DNA of 64,000 bases from Candidatus Dadabacteria bacterium. Its GTDB lineage: Bacteria; Desulfobacterota_D; UBA1144; Nemesobacterales; Nemesobacteraceae. Below are positions 24,109 to 33,095 of this stretch, piece after piece; within the stretch, counting starts at the first letter, position 1; every line of letters starts with the position of its first letter. Position numbers and translations under genes: made by a program. The DNA is taken from NCBI GenBank assembly GCA_009837205.1, contig VXTZ01000022.1:1-64000 (forward strand). Direction: 5' to 3'. The notes beneath the pieces were generated by a model. That model was not told the origin of the DNA. It did no database searches and saw only the letters and a program-made list of their open reading frames with translations.

Positions 24109-25571
24109 CTGACGACCATTGATATTTCGAATTTCAAACCGCTGCTAATGGCCTTTCCGACCTGTCCCATCTTCACTTGGGTGAAGCTGCCGGACTCGGA
24201 GAAGGCTTTCTCTATCGACGCTATCTCCTCGTAGGAATCGCTCCTGCCCCATATCTTGGCCCTGCCCCCGTCCTCGATCCTTATTTCGTCAACAGAGAAA
24301 CTCACATCCCTCGGAATGGCGGCGGAAACCGCCGTCAGCACCTCAAGCGGGCTGTGGGCTCCTCTTACCTGCTTCAGTATGTCAAGCTTGCGGTTGATGA
24401 CTTCAAGCTTCCCCCTGTAAAAAGCGACCGGGTCCTGCGTCCCCGCAGCTTCTGGAAACTCCCTCCTCAGATCCATCTCCATCTCGGAGCGTACGGAATT
24501 CATCTTGCTCCTGGCGGAAACCACTTCCGTCACGCGCCCGAAAACAAACACAAGAAGCAGTGCGGCGCAAAGGGCGACGGGAACCCGAAATTCCTTTAAC
24601 AAACCCCCCGCCATCCCCCGCGGCCTGTATCCGTCTCTCCTCAGGTTGAGTCTTCCTCCCTTGCCGGAGGAGCCTCCGTAAAGTGCAAGAGCGTACGCCC
24701 TTGCGAAAAAAGGAGAGTCCTTGTGGCCGAGCTGCTCTATGAAAATTCTCTTTACTTCCCGACCGAGCTGCTCGGTAAGTTCTTTTGCAACTCCATCTAC
24801 TTCGCATATCCCTCCGGTGAGAACCAAGTTCTTTACTTCCTCTCCTGTCTCTCCCTCAAAGTAGCGTATGGTGTTTCTTATCTCTTCTGCGATGAAGCGG
24901 CAGCTTTCAAGAAACGCCCCTTTCTTCTCCTCATCGCCGTTTATCTGTCCCAAGTCAAGGACATCCGTGGCAAGGGTTTTTTTTATTCTCTCTAGGGCGT
25001 CGTCGCAGTTCCTCACCCTGCTGAGCCCGCCTTCGTCAAAAAATGAGAAATTGAGGTAGTCCTGGTCGGCGTCTATAAGGAGAAGCGGTCTCGGCCCTTC
25101 AATAAGCTCTCCCAGTGAAGAAAACGCAACAGGCGTGAAAGTCACCTGATCCGGATCCACACCAGACTCCTGCAGGGAGCCCAGATAGTCCTCAAACGCC
25201 TCCTTCTCAAAAGCGGGAACTATGACCTCGGTCCCTTCTAGTCTCTTCACCTCGTGGTAGTCGGACAGCACGTCCTCTCCCAGGGTGAACCCGGTTGAGT
25301 TCTCAAGCTCGAAGCGGAAAACCCCCCTGAGCTTCTTTGAATCGGAGAAAGGAAATTTGAGGACCCTGAGAAGAAGCGGGGAAGAACAGATTCCGGTAAC
25401 GGCTCTGGTCCCGAGAGAGATTTCGCCTTTGAGAAAAGCCGCTGTGTCGCCACTCCCAAGCCCCCCGGTGAAGGAGGCCTTGCGGACTTCGGTCCCCTTG
25501 AGTCCCCTTCTTACGGTTACGGTACTGACCTTCCCGCCGGAAAAATCGACTCCGATGAATCCACCTAGCAT
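24105..25571 (-). CDS. gspL: Type II secretion system protein GspL-like (PilM-type ATPase fold)
   Basis: A 488-aa protein: an actin-like cytoplasmic domain (FIGVDFSGGKVSTVTVRR at the start, NLVLTGGICEVDGVAKEL near 270), a membrane helix near 350 (VALCAALLLVFVFGRV) and a periplasmic domain. GspL links the GspE ATPase to the inner-membrane platform. The start at 25571 is chosen because it lies just after the dnaN stop (16-nt gap); a reading from 25625 would invade dnaN. Linkage of gspLMN to dnaN is unusual. Confidence 0.78.
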   Translation of the reverse strand: MLGGFIGVDFSGGKVSTVTVRRGLKGTEVRKASFTGGLGSGDTAAFLKGEISLGTRAVTGICSSPLLLRVLKFPFSDSKKLRGVFRFELENSTGFTLGEDVLSDYHEVKRLEGTEVIVPAFEKEAFEDYLGSLQESGVDPDQVTFTPVAFSSLGELIEGPRPLLLIDADQDYLNFSFFDEGGLSRVRNCDDALERIKKTLATDVLDLGQINGDEEKKGAFLESCRFIAEEIRNTIRYFEGETGEEVKNLVLTGGICEVDGVAKELTEQLGREVKRIFIEQLGHKDSPFFARAYALALYGGSSGKGGRLNLRRDGYRPRGMAGGLLKEFRVPVALCAALLLVFVFGRVTEVVSARSKMNSVRSEMEMDLRREFPEAAGTQDPVAFYRGKLEVINRKLDILKQVRGAHSPLEVLTAVSAAIPRDVSFSVDEIRIEDGGRAKIWGRSDSYEEIASIEKAFSESGSFTQVKMGQVGKAISSGLKFEISMVVR

Positions 25572-25587
25572 CTTAAAGGTACGAGGA

Positions 25588-26751
25588 TTATCCCCTCGCC
25601 TGCCCCTCCGCCGCTCTGGCGTCAAGTTCCATTGGCATTATCACATTCACGTAGCCGTCCTGCTTTTCGCCTTCTGAGCAGGGAACCACGTAAACCGGGT
25701 TTTTATGGCCGGAAAAACCGATTATCACTTCTGGAGATCCCACAGCGTCAAGAACATCTTGGAAGTACGTGAAGTTAAAACCGAGCTTCACCTCATCCCC
25801 TGAATACTCAACCGGTATGCTTTCTTTCCCCTCGCCGGTGTTAAGATAGGCGCCGAGAAGCAGGCTCCCTCCCCCGAAGGCCATCTCCACAAACCTGCCC
25901 CCACCCCTCACGTTGTCCGCGGAGAAAAGGGAAACCCTCCTGAGTGCAACCAGAAGCTTGGAGGCGTCGACCGTGACCGTGTTTTTCGTCGAGACCGGAA
26001 CCACCTGCATGTAGTCCGGGAATTCAGCGTCAATCACTCTGGAAATAAAAACAAGGTTTTCATCCTTTAGTTCAAAAACAAAGAAGTTTCCGCTGCTCCC
26101 GATCCTGACCTCCTTCGAGAGACGAAGGAGTCTTCTTATCTCCATAACCGCTTTTTTGGGAACTAGGATATTATCTTTCGCCAGGTTGAGGTTCTCTATT
26201 TTCTCATCGACAAAGCTGAGCCTGTGGCCGTCAGTGGCAACAAGCCTGAGCGTCTGCTCTCCTCTTTTTTCGAAAAACACCCCTGAGAGGCTTCTTCTCA
26301 TTTCATCATCGGAGACGGAAAAGACCGTCTTGGATATCATTTCCTCAAGCCTCTCGGAAGAAACTTGGAACAGGTTCTCCGACGAAACTTCAGGTATCCT
26401 GGGGAAATCATCGGCCGCAAGCCCCGCTATTTTGAAAGAACCCGAGCTGGTGACGACCTCAATCCAGTTGTTCTCGGTAGCGGTAACCGAAATTTCCTCT
26501 TCCTCTTTGATCTCCCTCACAAGATCCGAAAGGATTCCTGCGGGGACCGCCATCTTGAACTCTCCCTCCGTTTGAGCATCACAGAAAACCTTGGCCGTGT
26601 TTTCAAGATCAGTGGCTTCCAGAAACAGGCCCTTGTCTGTAGAACTCATAAGAACATGGGAGAGAATCGGCATGGTCGTTCTTTTCTCCACGACCCCCTG
26701 GATCATTCCCAGCTTTCTTGAAAAATCTCCGCCTTTGATTTTAAACATCAT
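25588..26751 (-). CDS. dnaN: DNA polymerase III beta subunit (sliding clamp)
   Basis: Ring-shaped processivity clamp, 387 aa, with three repeated clamp domains: KIKGGDFSRKLGMIQGVVEK at the N-terminus, KTVFSVSDDEMRRSLSGVFF in the second, and a C-terminal VVPCSEGEKQDGYVNVIMPM with the conserved end (usually PMRL, here followed by a roughly 12-residue tail). It is separated from dnaA by a 381-bp gap that may be the origin. Two ATGs in a row (26751, 26748) can serve as start. Confidence 0.96.
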   Translation of the reverse strand: MMFKIKGGDFSRKLGMIQGVVEKRTTMPILSHVLMSSTDKGLFLEATDLENTAKVFCDAQTEGEFKMAVPAGILSDLVREIKEEEEISVTATENNWIEVVTSSGSFKIAGLAADDFPRIPEVSSENLFQVSSERLEEMISKTVFSVSDDEMRRSLSGVFFEKRGEQTLRLVATDGHRLSFVDEKIENLNLAKDNILVPKKAVMEIRRLLRLSKEVRIGSSGNFFVFELKDENLVFISRVIDAEFPDYMQVVPVSTKNTVTVDASKLLVALRRVSLFSADNVRGGGRFVEMAFGGGSLLLGAYLNTGEGKESIPVEYSGDEVKLGFNFTYFQDVLDAVGSPEVIIGFSGHKNPVYVVPCSEGEKQDGYVNVIMPMELDARAAEGQARG

Positions 26752-27132
26752 CTTGAGAGAAAAACCTCCGGTTTCGGAAAAAAGCTTCTTTTCTTTATTC
26801 CTTTATATGTAAATAGATTCTCCATATGATAATAACCACTTTTCTCTACAAAACCATAAACCACAAGCCCCGATGCTCTTCTACTACTGTTTCTATTCTT
26901 TAATGAGTTTTAAACTTTTCTAGTAGCAGTAGTAGTAATTGTTGTGAAAAGGGTGAAATCAGTGAAATCCTCTAAAATATCTAGACTTTTCTGTTAAGGA
27001 CCGTGTTTATAACTTTTCTTTTTCCCAACAGATATTCACACCTTCCTTTTTTGTTCGTTCCACACCTGTGCGGAAACAAAGATTCTTGCACAGCATTTTC
27101 AGTTTTCTCTAACAGGTTGTCTTTTGACTGGT
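26752..27132. other. Candidate origin of replication between dnaA and dnaN
   Basis: A 381-bp AT-rich gap with no ORF. At 26921-26938 it has six triplets TAG-TAG-CAG-TAG-TAG-TAA, like the DnaA-trio element that loads DnaA onto one strand. CTACTACTG at 26881-26889 forms an inverted repeat with 26927-26935. Imperfect DnaA boxes (consensus TTATCCACA) appear as ATATTCACA (27032-27040), TAAACCACA (26857-26865) and, on the other strand, TTATAAACA (27004-27012). No perfect box is present, which lowers confidence. It must also contain the dnaN promoter. Confidence 0.45.
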
Positions 27133-28554
27133 TCAGGACGTGATGAACTTCTCGAGGGTGGTTGAGAGCGCCGTGACGGCGGTTGAGACTGAAGGATCTC
27201 TTCCGATTTTTTTCTCAACGTTTTTTACTGCGTGGACAACCGTGGAGTGGTTTTTCCCTCCGAACCTGCTTCCTATTTCCGGGAACGAGGAGGATGTGTA
27301 TTTTCTCGAAAGGAACATCGCTATCTGCCTGGGCCCAGAGATTTTTTTCTGCTTCTGGTTGGATTTCAGGTCCTTTACAGTGAGTTCAAAAAAGGAACCC
27401 ACCTCTTTCTGGATAAGGTCTATGGTTATTATTTTTGGGGCCTCTTTTTTTACCAGGTTGCTGAGGAGCTGCTTTGTCAGTTCAAGGGTTATTCTCTCTC
27501 TGAACATCTTGGAGTAGGCAAAGAGTTTGTTCACCGAGCCTTCAAGCTCCCTTATGTTGGAGAGAATGTTCTGGGCCACAAACGAAGCCACGTCGGCTGG
27601 AATCTCAATTTGTTCCTCCTCGGCTTTTCTTTCTATGATAGCTATCTTGGTTTCTACTTCCGGCGTCTGTATGTCGGCCGTAAGCCCCCACTCGAACCTA
27701 GATTTCAGGCGCTCCTCGAAGTTTTTCATCACGCTGGGCGGCTTGTCGCTGGTTATAACTATCTGCTTTTTCGCGGTGTAAAGGGAGTTAAACGTGTGGA
27801 AGAACTCCTCCTGCGTGCTGTCCTTGCCGGCGATGAACTGTATGTCGTCTATCAGCAGGACGTCGCAGTTCAGCCTGTATAGGTTCCTGAACTTATCCAT
27901 CGAACCCGTCTTTATGTTCTGCACCACCCCGTTTGTGAAGTGCTCGGCTGAGATGCAAAAGGTGTTCAGACGGGTTCCGTACTTTTTGAGTATGTGGTTC
28001 CCTATAGAGTGGAGGAGGTGGGTTTTCCCGAGGCCCACTCCGCTGTGTATGAAAAGAGGGTTGTAGGCCATTCCTGGGTTCTCCGCTATGGCGTATGAGG
28101 CGGCGTGGGCGAACTGGTTGCTGGGCCCGACGACAAAGTTGTCAAACGTGTTGGATGAACTGAAAAAGCTCGCTGTCTGGGGGTCATGCGGTTCTGTGAT
28201 TCCCCCGTTGTCCAAGACCCTGTCCTTTTTACTTTCACGGGCTACGGAGTTCTCTTCGCCTGCGTCTATGGTTACCTGGAAGCCTTCTTTTCCGTAGAGG
28301 TTGCGGGCAGCATCGTTTATCAGTTGCAGGTAATGGTTTTTTACCCAGAGGGCCTGGAAGTGGGTTTTCGCCTCAAGCGTGACCATCTTCCCCTCGATTT
28401 TTGCGACTTTTATGGAAAACAGCCATGAGGGGGGGAAGTAAAGGTCTTTCTTGACGCCTTCGAGAACGGCGTCCCAGTCAAACTCTATTTTTTGTTCCGA
28501 TTTGTAGTTTTCAGCAGCTAGGTTGTCGTGCGCAACTTCTTCTGTCTTTTTCAA
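27133..28554 (-). CDS. dnaA: Chromosomal replication initiator DnaA
   Basis: 473 aa with all four domains: domain I (WDAVLEGVKKDLYFPPSWLF), a short linker, the AAA+ domain with Walker A (HSGVGLGKTHLLHSIGNH) and Walker B (DVLLIDDIQFIAGKD), and the C-terminal box-binding domain (FGGKNHSTVVHAVKNVEKK). The TTG at 28554 is chosen because AGGAGA lies 8-10 nt upstream. A longer reading from an ATG at 28653 is excluded, as that codon lies inside the promoter spacer. Confidence 0.95.
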   Translation of the reverse strand: MKKTEEVAHDNLAAENYKSEQKIEFDWDAVLEGVKKDLYFPPSWLFSIKVAKIEGKMVTLEAKTHFQALWVKNHYLQLINDAARNLYGKEGFQVTIDAGEENSVARESKKDRVLDNGGITEPHDPQTASFFSSSNTFDNFVVGPSNQFAHAASYAIAENPGMAYNPLFIHSGVGLGKTHLLHSIGNHILKKYGTRLNTFCISAEHFTNGVVQNIKTGSMDKFRNLYRLNCDVLLIDDIQFIAGKDSTQEEFFHTFNSLYTAKKQIVITSDKPPSVMKNFEERLKSRFEWGLTADIQTPEVETKIAIIERKAEEEQIEIPADVASFVAQNILSNIRELEGSVNKLFAYSKMFRERITLELTKQLLSNLVKKEAPKIITIDLIQKEVGSFFELTVKDLKSNQKQKKISGPRQIAMFLSRKYTSSSFPEIGSRFGGKNHSTVVHAVKNVEKKIGRDPSVSTAVTALSTTLEKFITS

Positions 28555-28640
28555 CAGCTCTTCTCCTGAAAAGCAAAGAACAACCCTAAAACGGATACTC
28601 CAGAAAAGATCCCGACCCACCCTTCGGAAAGTGGAATTCA

Positions 28641-28669
28641 ATTCTAATTGCATCGGTTTTTAGTGTCAA
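28641..28669 (-). promoter_or_regulatory. Promoter of dnaA
   Basis: Near-consensus TTGACA (28664-28669), 17 nt, TAGAAT (28641-28646) on the minus strand. The start would be near 28634, giving an 80-nt leader to the TTG start codon. Confidence 0.75.
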
Positions 28670-28710
28670 GAAAAAACAGATCTCCACCCACCCGAAACCC
28701 CGCTTTCGTG

Positions 28711-28722
28711 CCTGTATACAGG
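28711..28722. promoter_or_regulatory. 12-bp palindrome in the dnaA-thiL divergent region
   Basis: CCTGTATACAGG is a perfect palindrome between the two divergent promoters, followed at about 28725 by a second AT palindrome (GAAAAAATTTTTTC). Possible operator or DNA-bending site; the binding protein is unknown. Confidence 0.35.
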
Positions 28723-28755
28723 GGAGAAAAAATTTTTTCGGATGCGTCGGCTCAA

Positions 28756-28784
28756 TTGACACGCAACTGCGTTTACAATACAAT
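28756..28784 (+). promoter_or_regulatory. Promoter of thiL
   Basis: TTGACA (28756-28761), exactly 17 nt, TACAAT (28779-28784). Only 12 nt separate the -10 from the ATG, so the leader is about 5 nt or none. Confidence 0.75.
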
Positions 28785-28796
28785 TTCTAACTGCAA

Positions 28797-29774
28797 ATGG
28801 GTGAAGAAGACGCCTTGAGATTTTTGGCTGACAGGTTCAAGGCTACTCAGAAAGAAGTTTTGACGGGGATAGGGGACGATTCCGCTGTTGTAAAAATCAG
28901 AGACAAAGCATGCCTTGTCGCCTCGACGGACACCCTTGTCGAGGGCGTTCACTTCCGCTTGGGAACTCAGACCCCGAGGCAGCTCGGCAGGAAGGCGGTC
29001 TGCGTCGCCGTGAGCGACATAGGGGCGATGGGAGCGGTGCCGAGGTACCTTCTCTGCTCCCTCGGCTGTCGTAGCGCTGACTCAATGGAGTTCATAGAGG
29101 ATCTCTCGGAAGGAGTGGGAGAGGGGTGCCGGGAGTTTGATGTCTGCCTTATAGGAGGGAATCTCTCGGAATCCCAAACCGTTTTCATAAATATGACGGC
29201 GCTTGGGGAGGTATCAAGCGACGATATCGTCCTGCGCTCGGGGGCTTCTGAGGGAGACGACATATACGTTACCGGAACCTTGGGGGATTCCGCCCTGGGC
29301 CTGAGGGCCCTCTCGGGCGATTGCGGGACTGACGGATGCGAGAGCGCTGTTTCAAGGCACATCGAGCCTACGCCGCGTCTTCAGGTTGGCAGGATGGTCG
29401 CAAAACACGGGATAGCCTCTTCGATGATAGACGTAAGCGACGGGCTTTTCTGCGACCTTGAGAAGCTGACTTCCGAGCACGGACTGGGGGCCGAAGTAAA
29501 CCTTGGCAGCCTTCCGCTTTCCCCCGGTTTTCTTTCCCTCTGCGGCAGGTTCTCGGAGGACGGTTACCGCCTCGCGCTCTCCGGCGGGGAGGACTACGAG
29601 CTTCTTTTCACCTCCCCTTCGCAGAACCGCGCCTCGATAGAGGAGGTTTCGCGTCTCTGCGGGATTGCCATCTCGAAAATCGGTTCTGTTACCGCCGGGC
29701 GGAAAATAAGGTTTTTCGACGAGGGGGGAGAGGAGGTTTTTTACGATACCGCTGGGTTTCAGCACTTCTGCTGA
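28797..29774 (+). CDS. thiL: Thiamine-monophosphate kinase ThiL
   Basis: Phosphorylates thiamine monophosphate to thiamine diphosphate. 325 aa, PurM/AIRS fold: GIGDDSAVVKI, STDTLVEGVHFR, AVSDIGAMGAVPRYLL, LIGGNLSES and SGGEDYELLF are family motifs. It is divergent from dnaA and is followed 23 nt later by two CNNM/CBS genes. It has a near-consensus promoter and essentially no leader. Confidence 0.95.
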   Translation: MGEEDALRFLADRFKATQKEVLTGIGDDSAVVKIRDKACLVASTDTLVEGVHFRLGTQTPRQLGRKAVCVAVSDIGAMGAVPRYLLCSLGCRSADSMEFIEDLSEGVGEGCREFDVCLIGGNLSESQTVFINMTALGEVSSDDIVLRSGASEGDDIYVTGTLGDSALGLRALSGDCGTDGCESAVSRHIEPTPRLQVGRMVAKHGIASSMIDVSDGLFCDLEKLTSEHGLGAEVNLGSLPLSPGFLSLCGRFSEDGYRLALSGGEDYELLFTSPSQNRASIEEVSRLCGIAISKIGSVTAGRKIRFFDEGGEEVFYDTAGFQHFC

Positions 29775-29797
29775 TTCATCCACGGGGGTAAGATTTT

Positions 29798-31138
29798 TTG
29801 GGCGAAAATTTCATTCTGATTCTTTTTTTGCTGTGCTGCTCTGCGTTTTTCTGCTTCAGCGAGGGGGCGCTTTTCTCCCTCAGCCGTCCGCAGAGAGAAA
29901 GCATATCGAAGCAGGGAGGCAGAGTTTCTGCAGCCATAGGGAAGCTCCTTTCAAATTCCCACAAGCTAATCACTACGGTTCTTCTGGCAGACGAGATATT
30001 CAACATAGCCTATTCAAGCGTGATAGCTCTCACGGCGAGAAAATATCTCCAGGACACCCCAGAGCAGACAGTAGCCCTCATATCCCTGGCCATAGCCTCT
30101 CCCACGCTCCTTGTGTTCGGGGAAATCGTTCCCAAGACCGCCGGGGTTAAGTTCCCGAGGACGATCTCGAAGGCGGTTGCTCTTCCCCTTTATTCTTTCC
30201 ACGTCGCGGTCACCCCGATCAGGTGGGCGATCCTGTTCGTCTCCGGCTTTTTCATAAGGGCCTTCGGGGCGGACCTTGGACACCGCGCGCAGGGAAACTA
30301 CATTTCCTCTGACGAGCTTGAAGTCCTGGTGGGAATGGGGAGGGACGAGGGAGTGCTCAACGAGGTTGAAAAATACCTTGCCGACGGCTTTTTCAGGCTT
30401 GAGGACTTGCCTGCCCACGGGATAATGACTCCCTCCATAGACTGCTTCACGCTTCCCCACGATATTGAGGTCAAAGAGGCCGTGGGACGGGTCCGCCAGA
30501 TGGGCCGCTCCAGGATCCCGGTTTACGAGGAGGAGAAGGACAACATAGTGGGCGTTCTCTACGGCAAGGATCTTCTTAAGTGGAATTTTACCGAGCACAA
30601 CCTTGCGGCCACCGTGAGCGAGTGCCTGAGGAAGCCGTATTTCATCCCCCGCTCCAAGCCCGCGGGGGCGCTTCTACGGGAGCTCCAGATGCACAGGATT
30701 CACATAGCGATAGTGGTCGACGAGTACGGAAGGTTTGACGGGCTGGTGACCATGGAAGACATACTGGAGGAGCTTTTCGGAGAGATAGAGGATGAAAGGT
30801 CGGTGCCCGACAGGGTTGCGCCCGCGGTCCGCGGGGGCGCGATCACGATTCCCGGGGGAATGAAGATAGAGGAATTCAACGACGACTACCTTTTCTCGGT
30901 CGCGCGTTCGGCGGGGCTTGAGAACCTGGGAGACATACTGGAGGAGGCCGTGATCCCGCTTCGGATGGAAAACGAGACCATGGGCGGCTTCGTATTCGAT
31001 CTTTTCGGGAGACTGCCCGCCGAGGGGGAGAAAATAGGGTTCGGCGGGCTGGTTTTCACGGTAAAGAGCAGGGAAGGGAAAAGGATTTCCGAGATAAGGG
31101 TTGACGTTAATAAGGAGGCGCGCGGCGATGTCCATTGA
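29798..31138 (+). CDS. HlyC/CorC-family transporter (CNNM plus CBS domains), first copy
   Basis: Inner-membrane protein of 446 aa. The CNNM (DUF21) domain has four hydrophobic segments in residues 1-170, a CBS pair lies at about 200-330 (HGIMTPSIDCFTLP, RFDGLVTMEDILEELFGEI), and a C-terminal CorC/HlyC domain follows. The family is linked to Mg2+/Co2+ efflux. It begins with TTG at 29798, after a G-rich stretch. The next gene is a paralogue overlapping by 11 nt; the two may form a heteromer. Confidence 0.88.
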   Translation: MGENFILILFLLCCSAFFCFSEGALFSLSRPQRESISKQGGRVSAAIGKLLSNSHKLITTVLLADEIFNIAYSSVIALTARKYLQDTPEQTVALISLAIASPTLLVFGEIVPKTAGVKFPRTISKAVALPLYSFHVAVTPIRWAILFVSGFFIRAFGADLGHRAQGNYISSDELEVLVGMGRDEGVLNEVEKYLADGFFRLEDLPAHGIMTPSIDCFTLPHDIEVKEAVGRVRQMGRSRIPVYEEEKDNIVGVLYGKDLLKWNFTEHNLAATVSECLRKPYFIPRSKPAGALLRELQMHRIHIAIVVDEYGRFDGLVTMEDILEELFGEIEDERSVPDRVAPAVRGGAITIPGGMKIEEFNDDYLFSVARSAGLENLGDILEEAVIPLRMENETMGGFVFDLFGRLPAEGEKIGFGGLVFTVKSREGKRISEIRVDVNKEARGDVH

Positions 31139-32354
31139 GTTAGTGGTCATTCTTATTTTGCTGTTTCTGCTTCTGCAGGCGTTTTTCGCCGGTTCGGAAA
31201 TAGCACTCATCTCCTGCGACAAGATAAAGATGAGGTCCCTTGCCGAGGAAGGCTCCGCCGCCGCGGGGCTGGTTCTTGACGCCCACTCGAAGATCGAAAG
31301 CTTCATCGGCACCACCCTCATAGGGGTTAACCTTTCGCTCATAATAAACACCCTGGTGCTCACCTTTTATTTCGAGGAGATTTTCGGGCAGCGAAGCGGT
31401 CTCTACACGGTGGCCGTGCTCTCCCCGCTCATCGTCGTTTTCGGCCAGGTGGTTCCCAAGGCGGTATTCGAGAGCAAGCGGAACTCAATAGTGCTCTGGA
31501 TCATCTATCCGCTCTGGGTTTTCTCCAAGCTTTTCTACCCGGTGCTTTTCTTCGTCAACCTCTTTACCCGAGGGATATTGAACCGTCCGGGCCAGAACAT
31601 GAGTTCCATAACCCGTGAGGAGCTTGAGGACGTGATGGAAGAAGACGAGGACAAGCCGAGTTCGGACTACAAAAGAAGGGTTCTTCGCAGAATTTTCGGC
31701 TACTCCGAGACCACGGTCGGAGAGATAATGATTCCGCTTGTCAGGGTGGACGCGCTTGAGAGAAGGTCCACGCTTCGCGACGTCAAGAGGCTCATAGCCG
31801 AAAAAAGCCACTCGAGAATTCCGATTTTCAGCGACCGGGTCGACAACATAACCGGCATACTCAACTCGTTTTACGTTCTCGGCGAGCAGGATCTTGACAA
31901 GAGCGTCGAGCAATACGCCCTTCCTCCCTTCTACGTTCCGGAATCAAAGCTTGTGAACGAACTTATGGACGAGATGAAGGGGGGACGTGCCGGAATGGCC
32001 GTTGTGGTTGACGAGTACGGGGGGTCGGTGGGAATCATCACCCTCGAGGACATAATCGAAGAGGTGGTGGGGGAGATAGAGGATGAGTACGACACCGGCG
32101 AGACCCCGTGGAGAAGGCTCGGCGCCGGGCAGTATCTCATAGACCCCACGGTCGAGATAGGACGGCTTAACGACGGCCTCGGGCTTGCCATTCCGGAGGA
32201 AGAAGATTACGAGACGCTGGCAGGATTCCTTCTTTACACACACGGCTCGATTCCCGCCCCTGGAACCGTGATAGTTTTCGAAAGAAAAACTTTCACGGTG
32301 GTTTCCTCAACCCCGAGGATGATAAGCGAGGTTCACCTGCGAACGGGGGAATAA
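31128..32354 (+). CDS. HlyC/CorC-family transporter (CNNM plus CBS domains), second copy
   Basis: 408-aa paralogue of the preceding protein with the same order: membrane CNNM domain (residues 1-170), CBS pair (GEIMIPLVRVDALERR, GSVGIITLEDIIEEVVGEI) and CorC/HlyC domain. The start at ATG 31128 has AAGGAGG 7-8 nt upstream and overlaps the end of the first copy. Tandem CNNM pairs suggest a two-subunit ion transporter. It is convergent with the DsbA-like gene. Confidence 0.88.
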   Translation: MSIELVVILILLFLLLQAFFAGSEIALISCDKIKMRSLAEEGSAAAGLVLDAHSKIESFIGTTLIGVNLSLIINTLVLTFYFEEIFGQRSGLYTVAVLSPLIVVFGQVVPKAVFESKRNSIVLWIIYPLWVFSKLFYPVLFFVNLFTRGILNRPGQNMSSITREELEDVMEEDEDKPSSDYKRRVLRRIFGYSETTVGEIMIPLVRVDALERRSTLRDVKRLIAEKSHSRIPIFSDRVDNITGILNSFYVLGEQDLDKSVEQYALPPFYVPESKLVNELMDEMKGGRAGMAVVVDEYGGSVGIITLEDIIEEVVGEIEDEYDTGETPWRRLGAGQYLIDPTVEIGRLNDGLGLAIPEEEDYETLAGFLLYTHGSIPAPGTVIVFERKTFTVVSSTPRMISEVHLRTGE

Positions 32355-32387
32355 CCCGCTTTGCCGATATCTCCTAGGGTTTATAGG

Positions 32388-33005
32388 TCAGTGAAGAGGC
32401 TGTTCCCGCAGGAGTTCCCTCGCTATAAGTTTTCTGTATGATTCAAGCGGCTGGATCCCGTGTATCCTGAGTTCACCAAGGTAAAGGGTGGGGACGCCGA
32501 GGACCATGTTTTCCCGGGCGCTTTCCATGTTCTTTTCTATTTTCTCTGAAAAGCTTTTTTTCCGAAGAGACCCTGAGAGTTCCTCGGGGCAAAGACCCGC
32601 CTTCTCGCCCGCCTCGAGGACGGTTTCGAGAAGACCTATATTCTTTCCCTCCCTGAAATAGGCCGTGTAGCAGGCCTTGTGAAACTCCATGAAGCTGTTT
32701 TTCTCCTTCGCAAACTCCGCTCCCTCAAGGCAGAGCCTCGAATTGGTTACGAATCCCGGGAGCTTTATCTCCACTCCGGCCTCGGCGGCCACGTTCTCAA
32801 GGGTTTCCGAGATACGGGTGGTCCTCTCCGTTTTTTTCCGTCTTTTTCCCTCGGCCGGGTATTCGGGGTGAATCTCAACGCCGAGCCACTCCGCTTCGAG
32901 GCTGAACTCCCTTGCGAGGTCAAGCACCCTCTCGGTGGCCAGAAAGCAGAAAGGGCAGATGTAGTCGTAGTAGAGAAAGATCTTCACGTTCCTGTAAGAA
33001 TACAC
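32388..33005 (-). CDS. DsbA-family (FrnE-like) thioredoxin-fold protein
   Basis: A 205-aa thioredoxin-fold protein with CPFC at about residues 17-20 (YDYICPFCFLATERVL) and the cis-Pro loop GVPTLYLGELRIHG. There is no signal peptide, so it is a cytoplasmic FrnE/2-hydroxychromene isomerase-like oxidoreductase rather than a periplasmic DsbA. The start is GTG at 33005; a GTG at 32987 is also possible. A promoter-like sequence lies in the 90-nt gap after the TonB receptor gene. Confidence 0.85.
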   Translation of the reverse strand: MYSYRNVKIFLYYDYICPFCFLATERVLDLAREFSLEAEWLGVEIHPEYPAEGKRRKKTERTTRISETLENVAAEAGVEIKLPGFVTNSRLCLEGAEFAKEKNSFMEFHKACYTAYFREGKNIGLLETVLEAGEKAGLCPEELSGSLRKKSFSEKIEKNMESARENMVLGVPTLYLGELRIHGIQPLESYRKLIARELLREQPLH

Positions 33006-33034
33006 GAACGTAGTTTTTTCGAAAAGAAAACGTT

Positions 33035-33062
33035 TCTATACAGGGTCAGGTCTTTTTACCAA
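33035..33062 (-). promoter_or_regulatory. Possible promoter of the DsbA-like gene
   Basis: Minus-strand TTGGTA (33057-33062), 16 nt, TATAGA (33035-33040). The spacer AAAAGACC..CCCTG resembles that of the hisB promoter. Confidence 0.4.
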
Positions 33063-33095
33063 CAACAGCTCATTAGAAAAAAGCGGCTGTGCGTA

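Noticed and set aside
28554-28653. N-terminal extension of DnaA from an ATG at 28653
   Set aside because: The codon lies within the spacer and -10 of a near-consensus promoter, and the added residues do not resemble DnaA domain I.
29352-29783. 143-aa open frame antisense to thiL
   Set aside because: A shadow of a GC-rich coding region; thiL has all its motifs on the plus strand.
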